Below are positions 15,105 through 24,402 of a stretch of DNA of 64,000 nucleotides, one piece after another. The DNA comes from an uncultured Bacteroidales bacterium. GTDB taxonomy: Bacteria > Bacteroidota > Bacteroidia > Bacteroidales > UBA932. The position numbers and the translations under genes are program-made. The stretch lies in the NCBI GenBank assembly GCA_944323845.1, contig CALUUA010000008.1:1-64000 (forward strand). The letters are read 5' to 3'. The number at the start of each line of letters is the position of its first letter. Position 1 is the stretch's first letter. The notes beneath the pieces are model-generated. The model was given only the letters and a program-made list of their open reading frames with translations, did no database searches and had not been told where the DNA came from.

Positions 15105-16238
15105 CTATTCTTTTTCATGGACCGGCAGGGGAGTCCTGTCAGCCGGGAAACAGTGGAAAAGCCAGTCCGTACCGCTCTGCGTCACAGATTCCACGTCTAC
15201 CTGAAGAGCCTGCCGCATCTTGTCGAAGCCGGCTCCTCCTACCGGACACTTTGCATTTTCGCCTCCTGAAATCTTCGGAGCCACGAAGATGTAGTGTTCA
15301 TCTACGAGACCTTCGCTGATCATGCTCCAGGCCAGTGCGGCTCCGCCTTCGAGAAGGATGGAATTTACGGACATCTGACCGAGCCTCCGCATAAGATCAT
15401 GAAGGTTTACTTTTCCGTCTTTTCCGGAAGCGCATTCTATAGTCATGATACCGCAGCCGCGCAGTTTTTCCAGATTGTCGCGTCCGGCCGCAGCTGTATG
15501 CGTCAATACGGTGCGGTACGTTTCAGCGGAGCGGGCGATGGCTGAATCGCATGAGAGCCTTGCCAGCGAATCCACGATTATCCTTACAGGCTGTCTCATG
15601 CCGTCGATTCTGCAATTCAGCATGGGATCATCTGCCAGCACGGTTCCGATTCCGGCCATTATTCCGGTATAATGTCCCCTCATTTCATGGACCGTTCGCC
15701 GGGATTCCTCGCAGCTTACCCATCTGGAATCTCCCGACACAGTGGCGATGTGTCCGTCGAGGGTCATGGCGGTCTTGTGTACGACCCATGGCAGTCCTTC
15801 CGAGATATACTTGACGAAAACCCTGTTCTGATAGCGCGCCTCGGCTTCGCACAGTCCGGATACGACTTCTATTCCTTTTTCCCTCAAGAGTTCCGCACCG
15901 TGCCCCGCCACGAGAGGGTTCGGATCGTACATGGCCATCACGACTCTGGAAATCCCCGCTTCTATGATTGCCGAAGTGCACGGTGGCTGTTTGCCGTAGT
16001 GGCAGCACGGTTCCAGAGTCACATACATCGTGGCTCCGGCCGGATCTTCCGGACATGATGAAAGGGCATCCCTCTCTGCATGGAGAGAGCCGTATTTTCT
16101 GTGCCATCCGGCCGAGAGCACACGCCCGTCCCTGACAATCACGGCTCCGACCATCGGGTTGGGGTCGACGTGCCCGAGACCTTTTTCGGCCAGACCGAGA
16201 GCCATCTCCATGTATTTTCTGTCTTCTTCCTTCCTCAT
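15105..16238 (-). CDS. ribD: Riboflavin biosynthesis deaminase/reductase RibD
   Basis: A bifunctional enzyme of 377 residues from the start used here. The N-terminal deaminase has HAERDALSSC and the zinc ligands in TLEPCCHYGKQPPC. The C-terminal reductase has DGHIATVSGDSRWVSCEESRR and ILLEGGAALAWSMI. I place the start at 16238 (MRKEEDRKYMEMAL), not at the in-frame ATG at 16262, because the eight codons in between form the 3' arm and U-tract of the riboswitch terminator. It is the first gene of the ribD-ribE-ribBA-ribH operon. Confidence 0.96.
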   Translation of the reverse strand: MRKEEDRKYMEMALGLAEKGLGHVDPNPMVGAVIVRDGRVLSAGWHRKYGSLHAERDALSSCPEDPAGATMYVTLEPCCHYGKQPPCTSAIIEAGISRVVMAMYDPNPLVAGHGAELLREKGIEVVSGLCEAEARYQNRVFVKYISEGLPWVVHKTAMTLDGHIATVSGDSRWVSCEESRRTVHEMRGHYTGIMAGIGTVLADDPMLNCRIDGMRQPVRIIVDSLARLSCDSAIARSAETYRTVLTHTAAAGRDNLEKLRGCGIMTIECASGKDGKVNLHDLMRRLGQMSVNSILLEGGAALAWSMISEGLVDEHYIFVAPKISGGENAKCPVGGAGFDKMRQALQVDVESVTQSGTDWLFHCFPADRTPLPVHEKE

Positions 16239-16241
16239 GAC

Positions 16242-16277
16242 AAAAAAATTGCCCTGGTACATAGTACTCAGGGCAAT
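16242..16277 (-). terminator. Intrinsic terminator of the FMN riboswitch
   Basis: On the transcribed strand ATTGCCCTG (16277-16269) pairs with CAGGGCAAT (16256-16248). An inner GTAC/GTAC pair extends the stem, and a run of seven T follows (16248-16242). It is a well-formed Rho-independent terminator 4 nt before the ribD ATG at 16238, and should abort transcription when FMN is bound. Confidence 0.85.
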
Positions 16278-16332
16278 ATGATTATTTTCCTTTCAGCCGT
16301 CGGCTGTACGGTCCGCAGACCTTCAGCCTCGC

Positions 16333-16446
16333 AGTCTCTTCCATCCGGACTATACCGTCGGTACCGGGATTCCACCGGTTCAGTCCCTCTTGAGAGGGAG
16401 TCGCGGACTGTCACCGCCGGTAGGGACTTTCACCCTGCCCTGAGAA
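16333..16446 (-). ncRNA. FMN riboswitch (RFN element)
   Basis: The minus strand carries the conserved RFN blocks in order: CAGGGTGAAAGTCCC, ACCGGCGGT, AGTCCGCGAC, a variable CCCTCTCAAGAGGG-type hairpin, GAACCGGTGGAAT, CGGTACCGACGGTATAGTCC and GGATGGAAGAGA. It lies between the operon promoter and the terminator at 16242-16277. The 5' flank CTCAGGGC (16444-16437) is perfectly complementary to GCCCTGAG (16274-16267) in the terminator's 5' arm, so it could form the antiterminator when FMN is absent. Confidence 0.95.
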
Positions 16447-16457
16447 CTTTATCGGCG

Positions 16458-16488
16458 CAAATGTATGGAAAAGTCTTTTAAAAAACAA
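16458..16488 (-). promoter_or_regulatory. rib operon promoter
   Basis: TTG at 16488-16486 and TACATTTG at 16465-16458 are separated by 20 nt, an excellent match to the Bacteroidetes housekeeping promoter. Transcription would start just before the RFN element. A weak AGTCTT/AAGACT hairpin that may end the upstream M16 protease transcript overlaps the -33 side. Confidence 0.75.
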
Positions 16489-16513
16489 GACTGTTTCCGT
16501 GTTTTAGCTATCG

Positions 16514-19306
16514 TTATTCCGGAGACATCATGATCTCGATGAAATTGTCCTGCGAGACAATATCCTTGATCGCTTTCTTGATGTTTTCAGCATTGATGTC
16601 ATCTATGGCGGCTTCGAATTCCTTGTCGTAGTCGACACCATGTTCTTCGAAATACTTGATGTTGCTTATCCAGTAGCTGTTCCTTATCCTCGATTCAGGA
16701 ATATTCTTCCTGAAATTCTCGATGGTCATGGTCAGCTGCTCTTCTGTAGGACCTTCCTCCATGAGCTTCATCAGGCCTTCGACAGCCGATTCGCGCAGTC
16801 TGTCAGCCGCTTCAGGATTGGTGTCGAAATAAACCTGTATCAGTGCCAGATCTTCAGGCTTGTCCATGAGGTCGAAGTTGATGCTGGCCCCGTATGTGCC
16901 GCCTTCCTCTTCACGGAGAGTCGCTACATATATCATATCCATGACATACTGGGCGGCAGCCATCATCACTTCTGAATGGATAGAGTATGGCACTTCTGCG
17001 GTGTAGACCTGGAACACGGTGCTCTTAGGTGTTTCCATCTTCACCTTGAAGTGGTCTTCCACCTGTCCCTTGACTATGTTTTCATGCCTGTTGATCCATT
17101 CGTGAGTGTTTTTGCCCTTAGGCAGAGAGCCTGCATATTTCTCTACGAGCGGTTTCAGAGTGGCAAGGTCGACATTTCCCACGATGACCAGGGTCGCTCC
17201 GTTGACATTGTCGAACAGGCTGCGGTACACCTTCTCTATAGTAGCCAGATCGGCTTTCTCCAGCACCTCTTCGCTGACCTGGAATTTTCTCGGATTCCCG
17301 CCGTACAGAACCTCCGTCACTTCCTTCTGGAACTTGAATCCCGGCTGGTTCTCGACATTCGGAAGTATGGCCTTGAGCTGTGCCATGCCTGTATCGAATT
17401 CCTGCTGGTCGAACCGAGGTTCCATGAACATCAGGTACATGAGCTGGAATGCGGTTTCCAGATCCTTAGGAGTGGATGACGCGCTTATGCCATGGCTCAG
17501 TCCGCTGATATACGGGGATACCCTTACGGTCTTTCCTGCAAGCATTTTCGGAAGGTCGGTGCCGGAAAATTCCGATACGCCGGTATTGCTGAGATAGATG
17601 CTGAATACATTGTCATCGAATGAAGGAAGATCCTCTGTTTCGATCCGTGACCGGCCTCCGTCCATGTAGAGCTGCATGGTCACTGCGTCCTTTTCATATT
17701 CCGTATGGAGGGCAATCACCTTAAGACCGTTCTTCAGCTTCCATTCTGTCGCTCCGTATATGGTCTGCTTCTCTTTCTTTACAGGAGAACCTTTCAGGGC
17801 GGCAGCATCGAGCAGCGGCTTGTCGAAGTTTTCAGCCTTGTTCGCCTGTATTTCAGAAGCCTTGACCTCATTGAGGGCAGTCAGGAAATCCGATTCTGCC
17901 GGCTGTTCAAGGCCTTCTTTTTCAGGAGCCTTGTAGAGAATGACCATGTTTTCGTCAGTGATGAGCTGTGCGGCGAATTTGTTTATGATATCGGCGGTAA
18001 TCTGCGATGATATGGCTTTTGCCAGCTCATACTCTGCTTCAGGTTCCATGTAAGGGAAGTTGTCGAAGAAATTCTGGATATAGCTCTGGACAAATTCCGT
18101 GTTTTTCCTCGAATCAGCGCCCTGAACCTGCATTTCATAGTAGCTCAGGAGATTGTTTTTCGCACGGTTCACTTCATCCTCCGAAAAGCCGTAGCGTTTC
18201 ATTTTTTCGGCCTCTGTCATGAAAGCCTTGAACGCAGCGATGGCTTCACCGTTTTTGCATGATACATTGCCCATGGTCACTTCGCATGTCTCGCAAAGTC
18301 CTCCGATGCCGAGGCTTGCGCTAAGGAACGGAGCGTCAGGTTTGGCGGTGATGTCGTTGAATCTTTCAGACATTACGCTGTAGACTATGTATTTGATATA
18401 GTCCATCGTGAAGCCGAGGTCCGTGCTGTTGTATTCTTCCGGGAGCGGTTTGCCTTTCCAAAGTATCTCAAGGGCGGTGCCTGAAGCTTCCGGGTCAGTG
18501 ATTATGCCGACAATCGGTTCTACATTGTCCGGAACCTTGATTACGGCTTTCGGCTGCGGATTCTCCTGTGCAGGGATGTCGCTGAAAAGATCCTTGATCT
18601 TGGCTTCCACCTTGTCCACGTCTATGTCGCCGACTACGATTACAGCCTGCAGGTCAGGACGATACCAGGTGTGATAGAAATTCAGCAGACTTTCAGGTTT
18701 GAACGTCTTCAGATTCTCCTCACTGCCTATGAGCGTGCATGTAGCATACTTGGAGTCTCCGAAATAGTACGGGAGCGACTGCTCGTGCATTCTCCAGTCC
18801 GCAGTCCTTCTGGTCCTCCTTTCCTCGAGTATTACGCCCCTTTCTGCATCTATTTCTGCCGGATCGCAGGTCACATAATGAGAGTAATCATGCATGATGA
18901 GAAGGCAGGTGTCCACTATGCCTTCCCTGACTACAGGAATATTGTTCAGCATGTATGTCGTCTGCTCCACCCCTGTGGAAGCGTTGACGTTCCTTCCGAA
19001 CTCTGCCCCTATCTTCTGCAGATAGTTCAGCATGGTCTTTCCCGGGAGATTTTTAGTGCCGTTGAAGCACATATGTTCCAGAAAATGGGCGAGACCGTCC
19101 TGGTCAGGAGTCTCCTGAATAGCTCCGACATTCGTAGCCAGATAGAATTCTGCCCTTTGTGCAGGTTTGTCGTTGTGTCGGATGTAATAGGTCAGACCGT
19201 TCTCCAGCTTGCCTTTGCGCACTTGCGGATCATTCGGCAGCTGGGTCTGTCCGAACATGGTCGCCGCCGTCAGGAAGACGGCGAAAAACATTAGGAATTT
19301 CTTCAT
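16514..19306 (-). CDS. M16-family zinc metalloprotease (insulinase/pitrilysin type), periplasmic
   Basis: A protein of 930 residues from the ATG at 19306, which begins a signal peptide (MKKFLMFFAVFLTAATMFGQ). An in-frame ATG 39 nt upstream would bury that signal. The inverted zinc motif H74-F-L-E77-H78 lies in GLAHFLEHMCFNGT, with a distal glutamate region near AEIDAERGVILEE. Two M16 repeats are seen: the first about 30-450 is catalytic, and the second about 520-920 lacks HxxEH, which is normal for the family. It probably degrades peptides in the periplasm. It is followed by the rib operon on the same strand, but that has its own promoter. Confidence 0.92.
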   Translation of the reverse strand: MKKFLMFFAVFLTAATMFGQTQLPNDPQVRKGKLENGLTYYIRHNDKPAQRAEFYLATNVGAIQETPDQDGLAHFLEHMCFNGTKNLPGKTMLNYLQKIGAEFGRNVNASTGVEQTTYMLNNIPVVREGIVDTCLLIMHDYSHYVTCDPAEIDAERGVILEERRTRRTADWRMHEQSLPYYFGDSKYATCTLIGSEENLKTFKPESLLNFYHTWYRPDLQAVIVVGDIDVDKVEAKIKDLFSDIPAQENPQPKAVIKVPDNVEPIVGIITDPEASGTALEILWKGKPLPEEYNSTDLGFTMDYIKYIVYSVMSERFNDITAKPDAPFLSASLGIGGLCETCEVTMGNVSCKNGEAIAAFKAFMTEAEKMKRYGFSEDEVNRAKNNLLSYYEMQVQGADSRKNTEFVQSYIQNFFDNFPYMEPEAEYELAKAISSQITADIINKFAAQLITDENMVILYKAPEKEGLEQPAESDFLTALNEVKASEIQANKAENFDKPLLDAAALKGSPVKKEKQTIYGATEWKLKNGLKVIALHTEYEKDAVTMQLYMDGGRSRIETEDLPSFDDNVFSIYLSNTGVSEFSGTDLPKMLAGKTVRVSPYISGLSHGISASSTPKDLETAFQLMYLMFMEPRFDQQEFDTGMAQLKAILPNVENQPGFKFQKEVTEVLYGGNPRKFQVSEEVLEKADLATIEKVYRSLFDNVNGATLVIVGNVDLATLKPLVEKYAGSLPKGKNTHEWINRHENIVKGQVEDHFKVKMETPKSTVFQVYTAEVPYSIHSEVMMAAAQYVMDMIYVATLREEEGGTYGASINFDLMDKPEDLALIQVYFDTNPEAADRLRESAVEGLMKLMEEGPTEEQLTMTIENFRKNIPESRIRNSYWISNIKYFEEHGVDYDKEFEAAIDDINAENIKKAIKDIVSQDNFIEIMMSPE

Positions 19307-19417
19307 GATATATTTATGTTGATTATGATCAGACACATTTGTCACAATATTGCCCTTCGGGCAAAGCCGGCCTTTACGGGCAATATGCGTGCCAGAAGTG
19401 CCGATCTTGCGACTTCT

Positions 19418-20452
19418 TTAATCATTCTGAGACTCGAGCCATCTTTCGAGGGAGGCTTCGAACTCGGATCTTGCATAGTCGAAGTTGTCCCAATCGCTGT
19501 ATTTCAAGGATGTAAAGCCCCAGCCGTGCCCGCCTTCCGGCCATATGTGCATTTCCGCGCTGACACCGTTGTCGATCAGTCTGTTGTAGAATATGATGCT
19601 GTTTATGACAGGGACTGTCGTGTCATCGGAGCAATGCGCCAGAAATACAGGAGGCGTTTCCGGAGTGACATTGTTGCTGAGAGTGTATCTGGTCACGAGT
19701 TCTTCATGCAGTTCCAGGTCAGCCTGCCGCTGTTCTTCCGTCTTGCCTTCGGATGCAGTCCACATTTCATCGCTTCCTATCAAATGATACCTGCTGCCTT
19801 TGTGCGAAGGCGTCTGGTCGAATGCGATTACCGGGTATATCAGGATAGAAAAGTCCGGTCTTGTCACATCGTCCGTGTAAAGCGTCGTGGCCGAGGCTGC
19901 CAGATGTCCTCCGGCGGAAAATCCCATCACTCCGATCTGCTTTACACCCCATTCCGCAGCATGGGCACGGCAATATCTGAAAGTGTTCTGTACATCGGTC
20001 AGCGGGACTTCCCAATGTCCTGCAGGAAGCCGGTATTTGACTACGGCCACCGTTATGCCCCGTGCAGCCATCCATTCGGCGACATATACTCCTTCATTGT
20101 AGGATGATACGATGGTATAACCGCCTCCAGGGCAGACTATGACCATCTGGCCGTTCGGCTTTTTCGGGAAATACAGGTCGAATCTGGCGTTTGCCGATAT
20201 GTTCCCGATATTTCCGTTTTCAGGTATGTCTTCCTCTCCGGTCAGGCCGTTGTCCTCGGGCATTTCGAGACCGAGGGCTGCTTTTTCCTTTCCTTGTACA
20301 GGGTCGGAAATCACGACAGGGGAGTCCTGGTACAGGAATACTGTTTTGTCAGGTCTGAATCTGGTTTTCGGTTGTGCCCCGGCCTCGATGCCGGAAGGGC
20401 ACAATATCATTGCGGCGGCTGCCGCAACTATCACTTCTTTCTTGATTTTCAT
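19418..20452 (-). CDS. Secreted α/β-hydrolase, acetyl-xylan-esterase-like
   Basis: A protein of 344 residues. The start at 20452 is chosen because it begins a signal peptide (MKIKKEVIVAAAAAMILCPSG); 51 upstream in-frame codons read through the nifJ terminator hairpin and are unlikely to be translated. The core has the oxyanion segment VCPGGGY, the nucleophile elbow GFSAGGH (S179), HCSDDTTVP with the catalytic aspartate, and HIWPEGGHGWGF with the histidine. This matches the esterase/BD-FAE group that deacetylates plant polysaccharides. The substrate is inferred only from family resemblance. Confidence 0.88.
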   Translation of the reverse strand: MKIKKEVIVAAAAAMILCPSGIEAGAQPKTRFRPDKTVFLYQDSPVVISDPVQGKEKAALGLEMPEDNGLTGEEDIPENGNIGNISANARFDLYFPKKPNGQMVIVCPGGGYTIVSSYNEGVYVAEWMAARGITVAVVKYRLPAGHWEVPLTDVQNTFRYCRAHAAEWGVKQIGVMGFSAGGHLAASATTLYTDDVTRPDFSILIYPVIAFDQTPSHKGSRYHLIGSDEMWTASEGKTEEQRQADLELHEELVTRYTLSNNVTPETPPVFLAHCSDDTTVPVINSIIFYNRLIDNGVSAEMHIWPEGGHGWGFTSLKYSDWDNFDYARSEFEASLERWLESQND

Positions 20453-20530
20453 AAAATCTTGTTTTTTTCTTTGAAAGCAATGCCGGTTGTCTGGAAAGTC
20501 ACTTTTGATGACTCGTGTAAGAATATCAAA

Positions 20531-20562
20531 AGGGTGACCCAAAAGTGATTTCGGGTCACCCT
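20531..20562 (-). terminator. Terminator after nifJ
   Basis: AGGGTGACCC (20531-20540) and GGGTCACCCT (20553-20562) form a 10-bp stem with a 12-nt loop. On the leftward transcript four T follow. It lies 27 nt past the nifJ stop. Confidence 0.7.
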
Positions 20563-20588
20563 CTCCGTTTTGCGGACTGCCGGGCGGG

Positions 20589-23500
20589 TTATTCCTTGCC
20601 GGCAAGACGCTTGTAGGTGTTCAGCCTGATCTTCGCGAATTCCTCGGTCTTGGTCAGGAGTTCACCGGCTTCCCCAGGGAACATCTTGTAGAGGGATGCG
20701 AATCTGACTTCTCCTTTCAGGAAGTCCTGGAATTTGCTCCAGTCAGGTTCCTTGCTGTCGAGGGTAAACGGATTCTTTCCTTCCTCTTCAAGAGCAGGGT
20801 TGTACCTGTAAAGATGCCAGTATCCGCAGTCTACAGCCAGCTTCTCTTCTTTCTGGCTCAGACCCATGCCTGCTTTCAGACCGTGGTTGATACATGGTGC
20901 ATAGGCGATGATGAGAGACGGTCCGTCATATGCTTCAGCTTCCTTGAGGGCGTTGAAGAACTGTGCCGGATTTGCTCCCATGGCCACCTGTGCCACATAT
21001 ACATAGCCATAGCTGATGGCCATCATGCCGAGATCCTTCTTGCGGATTCTCTTGCCTGAAGCCGCGAATTTGGCGATGGCTCCTGCAGGGGTTGACTTCG
21101 ATGACTGTCCTCCGGTATTTGAGTACACTTCGGTATCGAGAACGAGGACGTTTACATTCTCGCCTGTAGCGAGGACATGATCCAGTCCGCCGTATCCGAT
21201 ATCGTATGCCCAACCGTCACCGCCGAAGATCCACTGTGAGCGGGCAGGGATGAAGTGCCTGTACTCCAGAAGAGCCTTGCAGGTGTCGCATTTGCATTCT
21301 TCCATGAGAGGGACGAGGGCATCAGCCACTTCACGGGTGATCTTGGCGTCGTTCTTGTTTTCAAGCCACTTGGTGAAGAGAGCCTTCATTTCGTCTGAAC
21401 AGCAAGAGCATGCAAGACCTTCTTCCATGAGTCTGGCCACTGTCATTCTGGCTCTGTCGGAACCGAGCTTCATGCCGAGACCGTACTCCGCATTGTCCTC
21501 GAAAAGGGAGTTCGCCCATGCCGGGCCATGACCCTGCGCGTTCGTGCAATAAGGAGAAGCCGGGAATGAGGCTCCGTAGATTGAAGAACATCCGGTAGCG
21601 TTGGAAATCATCATGTGATCGCCGAAGAGCTGGGTGATGGTCTTGATGTAAGGAGTCTCGCCGCAGCCTGCGCATGCACCAGAGAATTCGAAGAGAGGCT
21701 GCGAGAACTGTGCGTTCTTGATGTTCTGGAACTTGTTCTGTACAGTGTCCTTGTAGCCGATGTGAGTGTGAAGCCAGTCGAAGTTCTGCTGCTCGTGATC
21801 CTGGGATTCCGCAGATACCATGACGAGGGCCTTTTCCTTTGCAGGGCAAACGTCTGCGCAGTTTCCGCAGCCGGTGCAGTCTGCAGGAGAAACCTGCATG
21901 GTGAATGTGTATTCCTTGAAGACGGCCTTTCCCTGTGCTTTCTTGATGCCGGCAGGAGCCGAAGCGGCTTCCTCTGCCGTCATCAGGAACGGACGGATGG
22001 CTGCGTGAGGGCAGACGAATGCGCAAGTGTTGCACTGGATACAGTTCTCGGCCTTCCATTCAGGGACTTTCACTGCAACGCCCCTCTTCTCGAAGGCGGC
22101 GGTACCGTCAGGAATAGTTCCGTCAGCCATGTCCTTGAATGTACTTACAGGCAGAGTGTCTCCGGCCTGGGCATTCACGATGTCAGCTATCTGTTTTACG
22201 AATTCTGGGGCGAGCCTGTCCTTGTTCGGGTTCTCGAACTTGGCGGTGATGTCCTTCCAGTCGGCAGGGATTTCCACTTTCGTGTACTCTCCGCCTCTGT
22301 CGACGGCTGCATAGTTCATCTTCACCACATTCTCGCCTTTCTTGCCGTAGCTCTTGTCGATGGCTTTCTTCATGTATGTCACGGCATCCTCGTAAGGGAT
22401 GATGCCCGTGATCTTGAAGAATGCAGACTGGAGGATGGTGTTCGTCCTTCCTCCGAGACCGATTTCAGCGGCGATCTTGGTAGCATTGATGATATAGAGA
22501 GAAATATTCTTCTTGCCGATTACAGCCTTTACGTGGTCAGGGATTCTCTTCAATGTCTCTTCTTCGTCCCAAAGGCTGTTGAGAAGCAGGATACCGTTTT
22601 TCTTGATGCCTTTCAGCACATCATATTTGTGCAGGTATGAAGGCACGTGGCAGGCCACGAAGTCCGGTGTGGATACCAGATAAGGAGCCTTGATAGGGGC
22701 GTCGCCGAATCTCAGGTGAGAGCAGGTATATCCGCCTGATTTCTTGGAATCGTAGTCGAAGTAGCCCTGGCAATACTTGCTGGTGTGGTCTCCGATAATC
22801 TTGATGGTGTTCTTGTTCGCTCCGACTGTACCGTCTGAACCGAGTCCGTAGAACTTGCACTCTGTAGTGCCCGGCTTCACGATGCTTATTTCCTCCTTTA
22901 CAGGCAGGGACTTGAATGTCACGTCATCTACGATGCCGATTGTGAAACCGTCCTTAGGCTCTGCGAGTTCGAGGTTCTCGAATACAGCCACGATCTGTGC
23001 AGGGGAGGTGTCCTTCGAAGAAAGACCGTAACGGCCGCCTACGATAAGCGGAGCATTGGTCTTGCCCTGGAAGAGAGCCTTTACATCCATGTAGAGAGGT
23101 TCTCCGAGAGCGCCCGGCTCCTTGGTCCTGTCGAGTACGGCTATCTTCTTGACAGATTCCGGAAGGACCTTCATGAAATATTTTGCGGAGAAAGGTCTGT
23201 AGAGACGCACTACGATAAGACCGTATTTCTTTCCTTCGGCTGCGAGGTGGTCGATGGTTTCCTTTATGGTCTCGGTGACTGAGCCCATGGCGATGATGAT
23301 GTTCTCGGCATCAGGTGCGCCGTAGTAGTCGAACGGACGGTAATCCCTTCCTGTAGCCTCGCTGATTTCGCCCATATATCTGGCTACGATATCAGGTACG
23401 GCATCATAGTACTGGTTGGAGGCTTCCCTGATCTGGAAGAACACGTCGGCATTCTGGGCGGTACCGCGGGTTACCGGGCTGTCAGGATTCAGCGCCTTCT

Positions 23501-24119
23501 CCCTGAATTTGGCGAGAGACTTGGTACTGATCATGCCCTTGAGCACGTTTTCATCTATAAGCTCTATCTTCTGGATTTCATGGGATGTGCGGAATCCGTC
23601 GAAGAAGTGGACGAAAGGTATGCTGGACTTGATAGTGGAAAGGTGGGCCACTGCAGCAAGGTCGAGAGCCTCCTGAACGGATGCGGAAGCTATCATGGCG
23701 AAGCCGGTCTGTCTGCAGGCCATCACATCCTGGTGGTCTCCGAAGATGGAGAGGGCATGCGAGGCAAGAGTTCTCGCCGATACGTGGAATACGCACGGAA
23801 GAAGCTCGCCGGCAATCTTGTACATGTTCGGAATCATGAGGAGCAGACCCTGCGATGCCGTGAACGTAGATGTCAGGGCACCGGCCTGCAGCGAGCCATG
23901 CACTGCACCGGCAGCACCACCCTCACTCTGCATTTCGGTAACTTTCACTACCTCTCCGAAAAGGTTTTTCTTCCCCTGGGAAGCCCACTCGTCAACGTAC
24001 TCGGCCATTGTCGATGATGGGGTGATCGGGTAGATGGCTGCATTCTCGCTGAAAAGATAAGCGATATGGGCAGCGGCATAGTTACCGTCACAAGTGATGA
24101 ATTTTTTTTCGTTTGCCAT
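20589..24119 (-). CDS. nifJ: Pyruvate:ferredoxin (flavodoxin) oxidoreductase
   Basis: A single-chain 1176-residue enzyme, the normal length for this family. It oxidatively decarboxylates pyruvate to acetyl-CoA and reduces ferredoxin, which is central to anaerobic metabolism. The N-terminal part has ITPSSTMAEYVDEWA. Two 4Fe-4S motifs, CIQCNTCAFVCP (about 690) and CTGCGNCADVCP (about 745), are present. CAGCGETPY and the TPP-binding GDGWAYDIGYGG...DTEVYSNTGGQSS block are in the C-terminal third, with CSCCSDEM supplying proximal-cluster cysteines. It is a monocistronic leftward gene with a long leader and its own terminator. Confidence 0.98.
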   Translation of the reverse strand: MANEKKFITCDGNYAAAHIAYLFSENAAIYPITPSSTMAEYVDEWASQGKKNLFGEVVKVTEMQSEGGAAGAVHGSLQAGALTSTFTASQGLLLMIPNMYKIAGELLPCVFHVSARTLASHALSIFGDHQDVMACRQTGFAMIASASVQEALDLAAVAHLSTIKSSIPFVHFFDGFRTSHEIQKIELIDENVLKGMISTKSLAKFREKALNPDSPVTRGTAQNADVFFQIREASNQYYDAVPDIVARYMGEISEATGRDYRPFDYYGAPDAENIIIAMGSVTETIKETIDHLAAEGKKYGLIVVRLYRPFSAKYFMKVLPESVKKIAVLDRTKEPGALGEPLYMDVKALFQGKTNAPLIVGGRYGLSSKDTSPAQIVAVFENLELAEPKDGFTIGIVDDVTFKSLPVKEEISIVKPGTTECKFYGLGSDGTVGANKNTIKIIGDHTSKYCQGYFDYDSKKSGGYTCSHLRFGDAPIKAPYLVSTPDFVACHVPSYLHKYDVLKGIKKNGILLLNSLWDEEETLKRIPDHVKAVIGKKNISLYIINATKIAAEIGLGGRTNTILQSAFFKITGIIPYEDAVTYMKKAIDKSYGKKGENVVKMNYAAVDRGGEYTKVEIPADWKDITAKFENPNKDRLAPEFVKQIADIVNAQAGDTLPVSTFKDMADGTIPDGTAAFEKRGVAVKVPEWKAENCIQCNTCAFVCPHAAIRPFLMTAEEAASAPAGIKKAQGKAVFKEYTFTMQVSPADCTGCGNCADVCPAKEKALVMVSAESQDHEQQNFDWLHTHIGYKDTVQNKFQNIKNAQFSQPLFEFSGACAGCGETPYIKTITQLFGDHMMISNATGCSSIYGASFPASPYCTNAQGHGPAWANSLFEDNAEYGLGMKLGSDRARMTVARLMEEGLACSCCSDEMKALFTKWLENKNDAKITREVADALVPLMEECKCDTCKALLEYRHFIPARSQWIFGGDGWAYDIGYGGLDHVLATGENVNVLVLDTEVYSNTGGQSSKSTPAGAIAKFAASGKRIRKKDLGMMAISYGYVYVAQVAMGANPAQFFNALKEAEAYDGPSLIIAYAPCINHGLKAGMGLSQKEEKLAVDCGYWHLYRYNPALEEEGKNPFTLDSKEPDWSKFQDFLKGEVRFASLYKMFPGEAGELLTKTEEFAKIRLNTYKRLAGKE

Positions 24120-24287
24120 AATCGTTTAATGTTTATGTTAGATTATTTAAATCAATTGTTGATTTCATCAAAATGTCATTAATATGCAGGTCTTCCATAG
24201 TGCCGTACAGGACTGGATTGCTGCGGCAATCCGCTGTCATTTAATAAAATATAAATTCCGTGCCCGTTAACGACAACAATATCATTA

Positions 24288-24295
24288 CAAATTTA
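24288..24295 (-). promoter_or_regulatory. Possible nifJ promoter (TAAATTTG)
   Basis: TAAATTTG on the minus strand fits TAnnTTTG, 168 nt before the nifJ ATG, implying a long untranslated leader. The 24120-24287 stretch otherwise shows only AT-rich sequence without a clear motif. Confidence 0.45.
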
Positions 24296-24328
24296 GACAA
24301 ATTTTTGAAAAACCTGTCCTATAACGGC

Positions 24329-24370
24329 AAAAAAATGGGGGATGATCCGACTTCGGAATCATCCCCCATT
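24329..24370 (-). terminator. Terminator after fabD
   Basis: AATGGGGGATGAT-CCGA (24334-24350) pairs with TCGGAATCATCCCCCATT (24353-24370) with one bulged base and a 2-nt apex. On the leftward transcript seven T follow (24335-24329). It is a strong intrinsic terminator 32 nt beyond the fabD stop. Confidence 0.9.
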
Positions 24371-24402
24371 TCGTTTTCCGGAATCTTCGGTTCCCAGAAT
24401 TT

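Noticed and set aside
16239-16262. Start of ribD at 16262 (MYQGNFFV)
   Set aside because: These codons are the loop, 3' arm and T-run of the riboswitch terminator, and the next ATG at 16238 matches the normal RibD start.
20453-20605. N-terminal extension of the esterase
   Set aside because: The extra codons cross the nifJ terminator and bury the signal peptide that begins at 20452.
21615-22640. Rightward open frame opposite nifJ
   Set aside because: Antisense to the ferredoxin-type cluster region of nifJ; no independent evidence.
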